Below are positions 1-11,482 of a stretch of DNA of 64,000 nucleotides, piece by piece. This stretch comes from Scedosporium boydii (lineage: Eukaryota > Ascomycota > Sordariomycetes > Microascales > Microascaceae), in the NCBI GenBank assembly GCA_002221725.1, contig NJFT01000005.1, forward strand, positions 248,001-312,000, written 5' to 3'. The notes under the pieces are model-generated. The model made no database searches. It was not told the DNA's origin and saw only the letters and a program-made list of their open reading frames with translations. The translations under genes were made by a program, and so were the position numbers. The first letter of the stretch is position 1. Every line of letters begins with the position of its first letter.

Positions 1-3000
1 TGTTAGGGAAGATATCTTGGCTCTCTGGCACAGCGCCCGCTGAAATGAGAATCCGGAGAAGCTCGTAGAAACCATTCTCTGCGACAGTTTTGAAGATATT
101 AGAGACATTAAAGATATCAGAAGGATGAGACTGGTACCGGAAGGGCGCGCCGGCCCCGTGGAGAGCTTGAGCTAGGATCCACTCGCGATGTTGGATGGCT
201 AAACCTAGCGCCGTCGTGCTGGAAGCTGTCTCAGCTCTGAGAATATCCGGGGTAGAATTTCGGACAACCAATTTGGCAACCGCCTCTTTGATGCTTGGCG
301 ATATCTTATACTCATGGAACTCACGGCGGAACCCCTCGCTGCTAAGAGCCCCTCGAGGGTCACTGGATCCCTGGGCAAGAACATGCAGCGGTGTTTCAAG
401 GTCCTTGGAAATCGCGCTGGGGTCGGCGCCGAGATCCAACAAAGCCTGAATAACGTCCGGGTCCTCGGTGGCCATGGCATAGTGGATGGCCTGCAGTCCA
501 CTGGAGTCGCTGGGGTGAACAGATGCCCCCTTCGAAACCAGAGCCCTGAGAATCGCCAAACAATCTCCCGGAGTGAGGACTGTCCGCCATCCTCCGAAGG
601 CTAGCAAGTGCATCAGAGGGGTTCGTTGGTGCTTGTCCCTAGCTTCTACTTCAACGTTCGCCTCCAGGAGAATATCCACAATCTCCCGGCTGCCTGTTCG
701 GCATGCGTAATGAAGAGGCGTGAACCCTCTCGAGTCGGCCGTTGTTAGGGGTAGCCCGGCCTGGCAGATGATGCGCATTATCTCCGCACTTCCACTGTAT
801 GCCGCCACATGCACATAGCTTGCACCCCGTGCTGATACCACATCGCCGGCAAGGTCCCTATCCAAGTCACGGCTTAGATCGAGAATAGACTTAACCAACT
901 CTACATCCTCACACTGGATAGCATTGGTAAGAAGTTGCCTCCTCACCCCGTCAATTGGGGTCCTTTCCTGCATCTTCCACCAATATCCGATCTCGCCTTT
1001 TGAAAGCACGACCTTAGTCTTGTCCCACAATGCAGTCACTGTCTTCGTGCTGAATCCAATATTTTCCATTTTGGACATATTGTCATATAATCTTGCCAGT
1101 TCCGCGAACGATTCCGTGTCAGACACCTCGGTGACGAGGTGGAAGAGGTTTTTGCACCGCTTCGGATTCGGCTGACGGAGAGCTTTTGCCTCCGCAACTG
1201 TGAGCTCGCGTATTCGATATGAAGGCTTTGCGGTTCTGGAGAGCTTAAGCAACCGCAATGCGTGCCTGAGCAGCAACGATGTCATGTCTATGGTCCCGGC
1301 CAGAACCGCCCAGTGAACCGGGGTAAATCCACTACCGTCAGATTGGTTCAGATCAGACCCACGCTCTAGCAGCAATAGCGCAACTTCACAATGGCCGCGA
1401 ACAACAGCCCAGAAGAGAGGTGTCCACGCCGCCTTGTCTACGGCATCGATATTTGCTCCTTCGTCAAGAAGACTAGCAATCAGGTCGGCATGCCCATTCG
1501 ACGCCGCCCAGTGAAGAGGCGTCCACCCATGTGAATCAGCCTTGTTCAGCGCGTCTGCTTTTGCGGGTGCAAAGATGGGCAAGAGAGCGCTTCCTATGGG
1601 TGCGGGGAGCCGGCGCGAAAGAGGCTCACCCGCGGCGTCGGTCGTCGAGGACATCTCCAGGCACTTACGCAACAAGGTCTCAAACCCCCAGTAACATGCG
1701 ACGTGTAACATTGTCGCCTGGCTGGGCACGGTATTGACGAGATCCTGAGCTGATTGGCTCTCTATATTGACGACAAAATGGAGAAGCTGCCAAGAACTCT
1801 CAAGGAAGCATTTATTCCTCAGAAATGTGACAAGCTCGGAAACCAGGTCCTCCTCAACCGGTTGGATATGATACCCGTAGTAGCGTGTCGCATAGTCTAT
1901 AAATGGCATTGAGGTGATTCTTGACTTGAGCTCCTCAAGCGATTGGCAGGGGCCCTTGGCCATTTCCGGTCTTGACATGTACCGCAAGCATGCGCGGCCG
2001 ATCGTGATATTCGATTTCAAAATCTGAGTGTCGAGTTGCTCAATGAGAAAGTTTCTTGCGGAAGAATGAACCAGATCAACAGTCTGCGTTGACTTTGAAT
2101 GAACGAGGAACCCGAGACATGATGACAAGATAGACTTGTCGGATTCCAAGGCCTCGGCCGTGTACTCTGGTGACTCGTCCAGGCTTGCGATTGCGTGCTG
2201 AAGTTCACTCATGTCTAGCGGGCGCCTCGAGTTGCAAATCCAGGTAAGGGCTGATACGGCCAGTCCTTTGTGTTCTTCATCCTGCTTGAGGATGCGATCG
2301 AAGGTGTCTTTATACGCTTCCTGGTAATTGGTGGGCATCAGGTCTAGCGTCTTACGAAGTTTTTTGACAGTGGTGGCGCTGCAGATCGAGTCCATGAGGA
2401 GGCGTGCCAGCAGAAACCTGTGTGATCCTTCAACAACTGACCCTCGGGCTACGGAGCCGATTCAAAGGCATTGAAACTTACGATCCGTCGACTTGGCCCA
2501 CAATTTTAGAGATAATCTCACTCTTTAGGTCGTCGTTCAGGAGATCTTCATCAATTTCCGAGTCTTCTTCAAGTCGCCATTGGACGTACAGCTCCACGTC
2601 CAAAAGTCCTGCATGGGCATCGAGAAGAACCGCACTTTTCATATGAGTCTGGATGTTAGGCAGCTCACGACTGGAAATAATAATCCGGGATTTCGCCCTC
2701 AGGAACTCGGGTAAATGCTTTAGCAACTTGTTGCAATGAGAGAACTCGTCAAGACCGTCTAGGACGATGTAGGTTCGGCCAGATGTGAGTGCAATATCGC
2801 AAATAACAGCGACTAGATCTTTGAGCAGAAGTGAGGCATTACGAGGCATCTTTTTCTTACGAAGGCCGATGGCCACTTGTGACACCACCGTGGGATGGGA
2901 CAAGAGTTGGTGGGCTATGTGTCGTAGTACGTCCTGGATCGTCTCCTCTTGGTTGTACTGGAAGAAGTGATATGCGATTGCTGCATCGGGGCAAGAACTC

Positions 3001-3946
3001 ATGAGATCGTTCACAATCGTCGCGCTATCCACGTTAGTGTTCACGAATCCCTGGATTGTGATGTTCGCGTTATGAAACCAACTTACGAGAGGACACTCTT
3101 TCCGGATCCAGCTGCGATCAGTTAATGTAAGTTCTCTTTGACAAGGTGGGAGAATCAGCGTACGAGGTCCGTAAATCCAAATGTTCTGCTGTGATTCCGA
3201 CCCCGGAGAGTCTCTCCATTTTATATATGTCTCTGAGCTGAGGAAGGTCGCTCGAGTCCCAGGGCACATTGCCTCGAGCATGTTCTCATAAGAGATGGGT
3301 AACGTCTCATATTTTGGCTCGAACCACGCCAGGAAGTCCTCGAACTCCTTGACTATTGATTCTCTGTCAGTATATTGATTTCCGGTTCTCAGAATACGTA
3401 CCATCCTTGATATCTCTTAAATGGCGGTAGTTTTCGATCGATACGGTTCTACAACTCCTTAGTTGGTAACCGGCGAAACATCATGAATAAACTATAACGA
3501 ATACTTAATCCTCACAAATTGTCCGCAACAAGCGAAGATCCAAACAAATTGCCGAACCGGTGCAGCATCACAACCTTCGCCTGCGTATCCGGCTCGGAAA
3601 ACGGCCAGCTCAGTTTCTCCAGCATGCCGCGCAGCCCTCGCTTCTGGAGTCTTTCGGACAACGCCGACTTGAGGCTAGAGAGCTCATCGTGGCATTCCCT
3701 TATAGACTGCGCAGACAGACCGGGTCCCGAGACGATTCCGAGCAAATCCCGCGAACCGGCCGCTTCGTACGCTTGTTGGAGCTTCAAGAGAACCGAAGTG
3801 AGAGTGGAGAGCTCCTGGATGTACCCGCTCCATACCTTGGAGGACCCCTTGACGCTGGAAACGTACTGGAAGCTCAGTTGCGATAATTGGATCGCGAGAC
3901 TGACGAGTCCGGCTACGGAAGCAGCGGTGCTTAACGGATCAGCCAT
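1..3946 (-). CDS. NACHT-ankyrin STAND (NLR-like) protein, C-terminus beyond window
   Basis: Fungal NLR-like signalling NTPase, thought in this family to act in non-self recognition or regulated cell death. The model has six exons: 3516-3946, 3402-3448, 3164-3352, 3087-3111, 2482-3024 and <1-2417, giving at least 1217 residues. The start MADPLSTAASVAGLV is typical of the helical N-terminal domain of fungal STAND proteins (about residues 1-140). Splicing restores the Walker A motif GPPGSGKS at residues 221-228, followed by the Walker B-like LDGLDEF and the sensor-like RIIISSRE. A winged-helix-like stretch (MSELQHAIASLDES, then LVHSSARNFL) follows. The C-terminal half has ankyrin repeats such as GWTPLHWAASNGHADLI, AAWTPLFWAVVRGHCEV and GFTPLHYACRTGSREIV. 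The last exon is open to the left edge, so the stop is not seen. All five introns are 49-67 nt with GT/AG ends. The class is secure; the ligand and the effector mechanism cannot be read from the sequence. Confidence 0.9.
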
Positions 3947-5142
3947 CTTCGCTACCTCGGTTGGGCTTGAATTTCTTGACTTGGTGCTGTGAAGTCGAGA
4001 CGTGGCAGCCAGCCTGGTCAACCTCAGCCCCAGACAAAGCAAGGCGTAAGCAACAGCCCCGCGTATCACCAGCCAATCACAGGAGCATCTACGAAATCGG
4101 ATATCGATGCTATCGCTGGAAGCGAGATGTGCAGCATCGAGGCGAATCCTCCTTAATGCTGCCACCACCAGTGGTGATACACCTACGAAGCGGACGGGCC
4201 AAGATTGGAACCCATGGATTCCAACGTCTGGCTCAGCATCGTGGGATTTTTTCATCCTCAAGTCAAATATGTCCGTGGGCAGCGTATGGGTCTGACGTAT
4301 TGAGACGGGCGGGTGCCGTACAGACGCTCAACTGCCACGCCACAGCAGGCCGCGCAAGCACCAAGCGGTGACGGTTCACCCACTCCACCAGTCGCGCATA
4401 CGAGGGCGAGCCAACCGCGGAAAATCAACACAATCCCTTGATTCGCGTTGGTCCCACAAAACCAGCGAGCTGCTTCCTCTTGTGACGTAGAAACCAAAGG
4501 CGTAGGTTTGACTCATTTGGTCTGGGACGGAGGGTGTTGACTTTCCGCTCTCTCTTTCGTTCGAACTTCCAGATGCTAGGATGTTAGGGCGGCTAAGATG
4601 CAGAGTCCTAATTCCGAAACCAAGATCCTGGATGTTGAAGACAGATTTAAGAAAAGGTACTCTGTAATTATACCCGGAATTCGTTTCGGCCAGACTTTTG
4701 ACACCGGAAACTGGGCCAAGGTGGGTCGGGTGAGCCCCACAGAAGAGCCAACACGATCGTCTCTGAGCTATGGCCGTAATCGATGTGTTGAGTTAGTGGA
4801 CGAACTCGGTGTTGAAAGATAGCTCATCGAGTCGACAAGCACCACGCTCAATCGTCAAAGTCGCCAGCATCACATTTACCAAGGCCATCACACATACCAT
4901 GACGCAAGTCAACATTTTGCCACATCACATGCTCAAAGAGGAGCTGAAAACAGTCGCTGAGACACAAATCCGTCGGTGTCAATTCATGCACACGCGCTCT
5001 TCTAGCTAAGAGCTTATCCGTGTAAAGAAACTATGCTAGGTAAAGTTCGAGATATCATTATGCCATTATCCATCCGAAACGCCCGTGAATCCCATAAACC
5101 CTCGTACACAAACGAAGCAACCCTGCTTCCCCATTCATCTGT
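3947..5142. other. Intergenic: NLR promoter side and polyubiquitin 3' flank
   Basis: This is the spacer between the NLR start and the polyubiquitin stop. Several short open frames exist, including one extending the NLR frame upstream of its ATG and a 74-codon ATG frame at 4598-4822. None shows a domain, a signal peptide or splice-supported continuity. The NLR promoter should lie in the left part and the polyubiquitin terminator in the right part, but I see no clear TATA box or polyadenylation signal. Confidence 0.5.
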
Positions 5143-6260
<1,118 letters not shown>

Positions 6261-8959
6261 GATGGGCGAATTCAAGGTAGATCGACTGTAGGATTATGGA
6301 TGGAGAAAATTGTTTAAAAAGCGTTCGTGGTTCGAAGCTGGAAAGGAAATGAGTTCCTAGAGAGAATTTGTGCGAGGAGATGAGAGGAGGAGAAGTTGGG
6401 TTTGGGAGATGCTGATGGAGGGAATGGGGGGAAGAGTTTAAATAGTAGGCGGTACCTTACGAGATAGTTGCCTTGGGCTGTTGCGGGGTGCTGGAGTAAC
6501 AAAGGAGGCGCAGCTGATTAATAGGCGGTGGCGGAGGGAAAGAGCAATACAAAGCGCCCTGTCCCCCAGCCTTCTCGATGATTCACCCTTCCGGTCAGGG
6601 AATGGTCCAGAAGCATCTCGCCGAACCTGGCTGACGCCATTATCGCCCGCGATTCGTAGACAAAGGTCACCGCCCAACAATGGAACAGAGTTTTAGAGTT
6701 TTCAATTTTTCTTCTTCGCTATTCTTTTCATCGCAGTATTTTCTTTTTCCCCTTGTGGCGAATCGACAAAATCTGGAAGCTTTCCCTTTCTTCGATGTCT
6801 CGTTCATTCCCGAGTTAAGACCATGACGTTGGCTCCGGTCTTCAGTAATCGTTGCCCCAGTCCTCCCGAAACTGCTCCGCTTTTGACTACCTCTCAAGGT
6901 GCGGAGATCATCGAGGTCAATTCAAGTATGGCTGCAATGATGAAATATACAAAATACAACTCCCGAATGACTTTCCGGGTCATTCCTACCCTCCCAAACC
7001 TCGAAGAGTAAAAAGAAAATGCCTCGCACAAGATTAGCCTCAGGTCGCTCCCTCCCGGTTTTGCCATTGCTAGTTAAAGAACGACAGGCACCATCCACGC
7101 TCATGCCCCTTCCAGCGCCCCCCGACCTTTCGGCGCTAACCGGCAAGGCTGCTGTGTTACTGTCATATGATAAGACAAACGACCAATCATTGCCCCGCTC
7201 AACTACGTCACTGACCTGATATTACCCCACTCCTCTTTCCTATCTCGCATTATTGCTCTCGGGTACCTCCTTGCCTAGTTCATCCCGTGGCCAAACGAGA
7301 TGCTCTCGTTTCTTACTTTAAATGCCGCCGTGAGAGGAAGACAAAGGAGAGGCCGGACACCCAGGCTTGGGCTGAATATCCAGATACAACCTAATTTAAC
7401 GGACCTAATTGAATGATGAGTTGCAAATTCAAGTCAATCCCTGGAATGATGACAGGGGAGAAGCCGTTGAGAACGGCTCCGCCGAATCATTGTCACGACC
7501 GTTTGAGTCACCACGGCGCCATCTGAACGGGCCAGCACTCGCAAGGGGTATCAGAACCTGGCCGGCTGAGCTGTAATAACCTATTCTAAATCCTAGCATC
7601 AATTCATCCTAGGCACGCTAAAGTCCGCGAGCTGAGGGCTCTAGGCTGAACCTCTGCTCCAGTTCCAAAGTCTGGTCGCTTGCCCCCAGTTTTGAGCGTG
7701 TTGGTTAGGCTCCTTGATCGTCGCGAGTACATAAGAGCTCCTTGACAGCGATCCACGTCAAGTTCAAGGGATTCCAAGCCTGGATCTTAGTGGGCTTGAT
7801 ATCACCTACCCCGCTGTGTCTTTGACCGCTTCTGCGATAAACAATAGATAATGTTGTCGACATCGGAGAGCCCAGGAGACGGTTCTCTCAAGGCTGTTCG
7901 CCAGAAACATTGGCCCGGTATCACTAGCAGTCCCTTCTTGTCTGGCAACGAAAGGACGGGGCCTCAACTACGCCTCAACTACGCCTCTCACAGAGTCCAA
8001 ACAAGAAACACTCACAAAACCCAAACAAGTTTGTCCTTCACGCAAGGCAAACATCCCAGTCTGCCTCAAATGTGCGAAAGAACAAACAAGTCTTTTTTCT
8101 GTATAATAAAACTGATAAAGGAAAAAAATAATAGAAAAAAAAGGGGGGAGGAAAAGAAAGAAGAATAACTCGGAACGCAACCCCGCCCATTCAACTATTT
8201 AGAGAGAGAGTAGGAGGCCCGTCCATCAATTCCGTCCAAGATACGGTCTTGATCCGAAGAGTTAAACTTTCTAACGCCAAGTCCCAATGCTGTTTTTCGT
8301 TCTAAACGACATTTCCAATGATAAAATCGGAGAATAATGAAATAAGAAATGATGCTTCTTGCTTTCGTTTCCACGTTTTCCTTTCATCCTCTTCATGCCA
8401 CACATGATATCTCTTTCCTCTTTCAACACTTGCTTCTCGTTTCCGTCTTTTGCTTCGTTAGACAGCATCATCCTTCGTTTAATGCTCTAAGAAAAACTGA
8501 CTTTCTTTCCGACCGTAAAACGCGTTTTCCGTCCCAATGACTTTCATACATGGGCAAAACAAAAGAAAGATAACAAAATAATGAAAAAAAAATCCGTCAA
8601 ATCCAAAGGTCGTTAAACATCAGCCGAAGGCGATTTCGATTAAGTCGTAAATGGCGGTGACCAGCCGGTGAATGGTGAATAGGGAGGGGAGGATGTATTC
8701 GCGGGTGAGTCGGTAAGAGTTATCGAAAAAAAAAAGGCTTGATTTCGAATCGTCGAAGAAGAAGAAACGCCATGGCTAGATGGAGGGAGGAGAAGAGAAA
8801 GAACCAAAAAAAGGAAAAGGCTAAGATCGACAAAGGAAATTTCAGACAAATGAAAATACAGCAGACGGGATTCATTCCCTGGGTATTTAGGGGATAGCAA
8901 GAGAGGCAGAGGGTATCGGGTTTTAAGTCATTAGTGTGTATGCGAGCGTTTATAAAACT
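6261..8959. other. Intergenic, about 2.7 kb, no supported gene
   Basis: This stretch holds the polyubiquitin promoter on the left and the 3' flank of the Zn2Cys6 gene on the right. It has A/T-rich simple-sequence patches (for example 8120-8165 and 8720-8770) and a short tandem duplication of CCTCAACTACG near 7971-7992. Open frames up to about 105 codons exist on both strands, but they overlap, lack domains and show no splice-supported extension. Confidence 0.5.
6433..6450 (-). promoter_or_regulatory. Possible TATA-like element of the polyubiquitin gene
   Basis: On the minus strand CTATTTAAAC lies about 180 nt upstream of the polyubiquitin ATG, and the leader between them contains pyrimidine-rich stretches. 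Position and sequence fit a TATA-type core promoter, but no transcript start is known. I did not find a clean heat-shock element (alternating GAA/TTC at correct spacing) nearby. Confidence 0.35.
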
Positions 8960-11482
8960 TCAGTTTGCGCGAATGACTAGTTTTGAGAGGAACTTGTTTG
9001 AGAGCGAGTCGAAGTCACTGCTGTCAAACTTGGTGTCCGGGCGAGTCCTCAGATAAGCCTCTGCAAAAACGGGGACGTATTAGCTCGGTTCCGGGTCGAA
9101 GATGGCTGGATCCCAAAACTTACCATGCTTAATGACGTGCTGCCGCACTTCGGTCATGGCCTCACACACGGCCACGTTGTTGTTGAGAATGTGTCCGTGC
9201 TTCTCGGTATCCCAGTCGATGAAGTTAGGGAGCTTCTGGGAGATAGCGTGGAAGAGGCCGATGATGACACCGACGGGTGTCGTTTCCATGTCCTTGCAGA
9301 ACTTATTGACCGCAATCGGATCGGGCACGCGGTAGTGGCAGTCGAACTGCATCTCTTCCCAGACGGCAAGAAGAATGGACGCTAGCATGAAGATGGTGGG
9401 CCAGTTCTTCAGCCTCTCTCCGCTGTAGACACTGGAGTACAGGGCTGAGAGTTCCTCGAGGATGTCCTTCTGAAGTTCTCGCCACATATCGGCCATGGCA
9501 CACTTGATCTGGAAGTTGACCATAACGGGAGCGACGACCCTGCCGTAAAACTTGGACTCCTCGTCGTCGATCTGTCCCTCAAGTTGAACCTCGGAGCCTT
9601 GGCTCTCAACGAGGGTAATGTGGAGGGTGAGGTTGTACGCGAGGACAAGCTTGAGGGCCTTTCGAATGACAGGGGACTTCTCCTTCATGTAATAGCGGTG
9701 AGCAGTGGTGAGAATCTCGGTGATGAACGGGGTACCCTCGAAATGGTCGATAATGAATTCTTCGAAGGGCCCATCGATGTGCTTGTCAAGATACTCAGAG
9801 AGGGCCTTGACAGAGATACCCTCAGCACCAACATCGAGCTGCTCTGTCTGGATGTCGAAGTCGATCGGCTCTTGTTCAGTCTGACAAGACTCGACCCACT
9901 CAAGCGAGAAGCAGCTGGCATCGGCAACATACACCTCGCGGACGGTAATGGGAAGGGCGAACCCATATCCGTGGGTAATCCACATTAGCGATTCTTTCGA
10001 GGAGAAGCCTTTGACGTTGAAGACCGAGACGCCACGCATGAGATGTCGCTCATAATCGGCCTTCCAATCCTTCATGAAGTAGCCGATATCCTTAATATCG
10101 ATACGAGTGCAAGGCACCTGCCAGAGACGAGCATGTGAAGGCTGGCAACCGGCGCATGGCTCGCCCTTGTCGCAAGTCTTCTTGAGGAATTTGCACCTGA
10201 GACAGGCACGAAGTTTCCTGATTTCACTAGCTTGCTTGCGCTGCTCTGGAAGAAGAGGTCCCCGGCGACGTCCGACCTTCTTTTCGCCGGTGCCGTCCTT
10301 CTTGCCAGTGGAAGATCTACGAATGACTGGTTTCGTGGCCTTGGCGATGGGGCTCTTCCGGGGACCGGAGTTTCTTCTGCCGGTACTAGACGGGGGTGAC
10401 GTGGATCCTCCGGAACCGCTAGATGGGCTAGGGCGGCTCGAGACCGGAGGCGAAGACTTGATAGCCATGGAGCTAACAGCGACGGTAGGGCTGACGACGT
10501 CGTGAGTGTGGTGGGCGATGTGCATGTCATTATGGAAGCAATTGCGGTGAGAAGTCGTTTCTATGTAGCCGTCCGAATCGGGAGAGAACGGGGAGTAAGG
10601 GAATGGCGGCACCTCCTCGAAACTACCAATTTCCATCGAGTTGGCACCATCGGACGAGTCGGAGTTGGTGCGGAGGTGCAGCGTCTGGCTCGGGTTGAAG
10701 ATTGCGGGATTTTGAGGTTGACCCAATTGATCAAAGCTGGATCCCCAATCTACCAGGGCCCATCCTTCGCCGACCGAACTCGGGAGCGATAGAAACGTTC
10801 CTGTTGGCGAATTGCTGCCGATGCTATCGAGCGGGTGGGGAAGCCCATCGATTGGGAGCGTAGTCTGGAAGTCCTGCCAGCTCTCCATACCCATTCCGGC
10901 CCATTGCATCGCCGCCGCATTGTCGACCGGAGGGAGAGTAGCAAATGGCGATTCCAACTGAAGACCGGCGTGGAGGGCGGCCTGGGTCGTAGCGGGAAGG
11001 TAATCGACGAGGGGATTGGGCTGGAAGTTGGCGGGAAGAGGCCCGAAGCCGAGGAAAGTGGGGTCCTGGATATACTGGCCGAAGTCATTTGGAGCGAGCT
11101 GCTGCTGCTGTTGTTGTAGTGCCCAATCCGTCAAAGGGCTGGTCGCCGGTAGGAACGGTTCTGAATGCTGGGAGTGCGGACTAGGGCTAGACTGGACTGG
11201 AGAAGGGGTGTTGTGCAGGTGGTCTCCGGGCTGCTGCTGCTGCTGCTGGTGGTGATCGGCTGTAGAAGGATTCGAGGGCATCTGTGGTGATGATCCGGTC
11301 GAGGCTGCCATGTCGAGGGGCATCCCCCAACCCGTCCTCTGCTGGGGAGTCATTGTCGACGAGTGAGTTAGGCCGCGGGGGTCGTGGGCTGGTGCTGGTG
11401 CGTAGGGATACCGGTTCCGCTGGTTGAACGTGAGTTCCAACAGGGCGTCTCCTCCTCCGCCCGCGTTGAAGTCGAAAGTCAT
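8960..11482 (-). CDS. Zn2Cys6-type transcriptional regulator with glutamine-rich N-terminus
   Basis: Likely nuclear DNA-binding regulator. Exons 9124-11482 and 8960-9060 give 819 residues. ATG 11482 (MTFDFNAGGGG, A at -3) is the first ATG in frame; upstream in-frame codons begin only with TTG. The N-terminal 400 residues are rich in Ser, Pro and Gln, with two Gln runs (plus-strand CTG repeats near 11099-11116 and 11232-11253). A basic stretch, KVGRRRGPLLPEQRKQ, precedes the cysteine motif that starts at residue 427: CLRCKFLKKTCDKGEPCAGC plus a sixth Cys 12 residues on. This is CX2CX6CX5CX2CX11C, a fungal binuclear cluster placed unusually far from the N-terminus. The C-terminal 350 residues are mostly helical without a recognised domain. 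A 63-nt intron near the 3' end (GTAAGT to TTTTTGCAG) must be removed to reach the ending KLVIRAN. The target genes are unknown. Confidence 0.87.
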
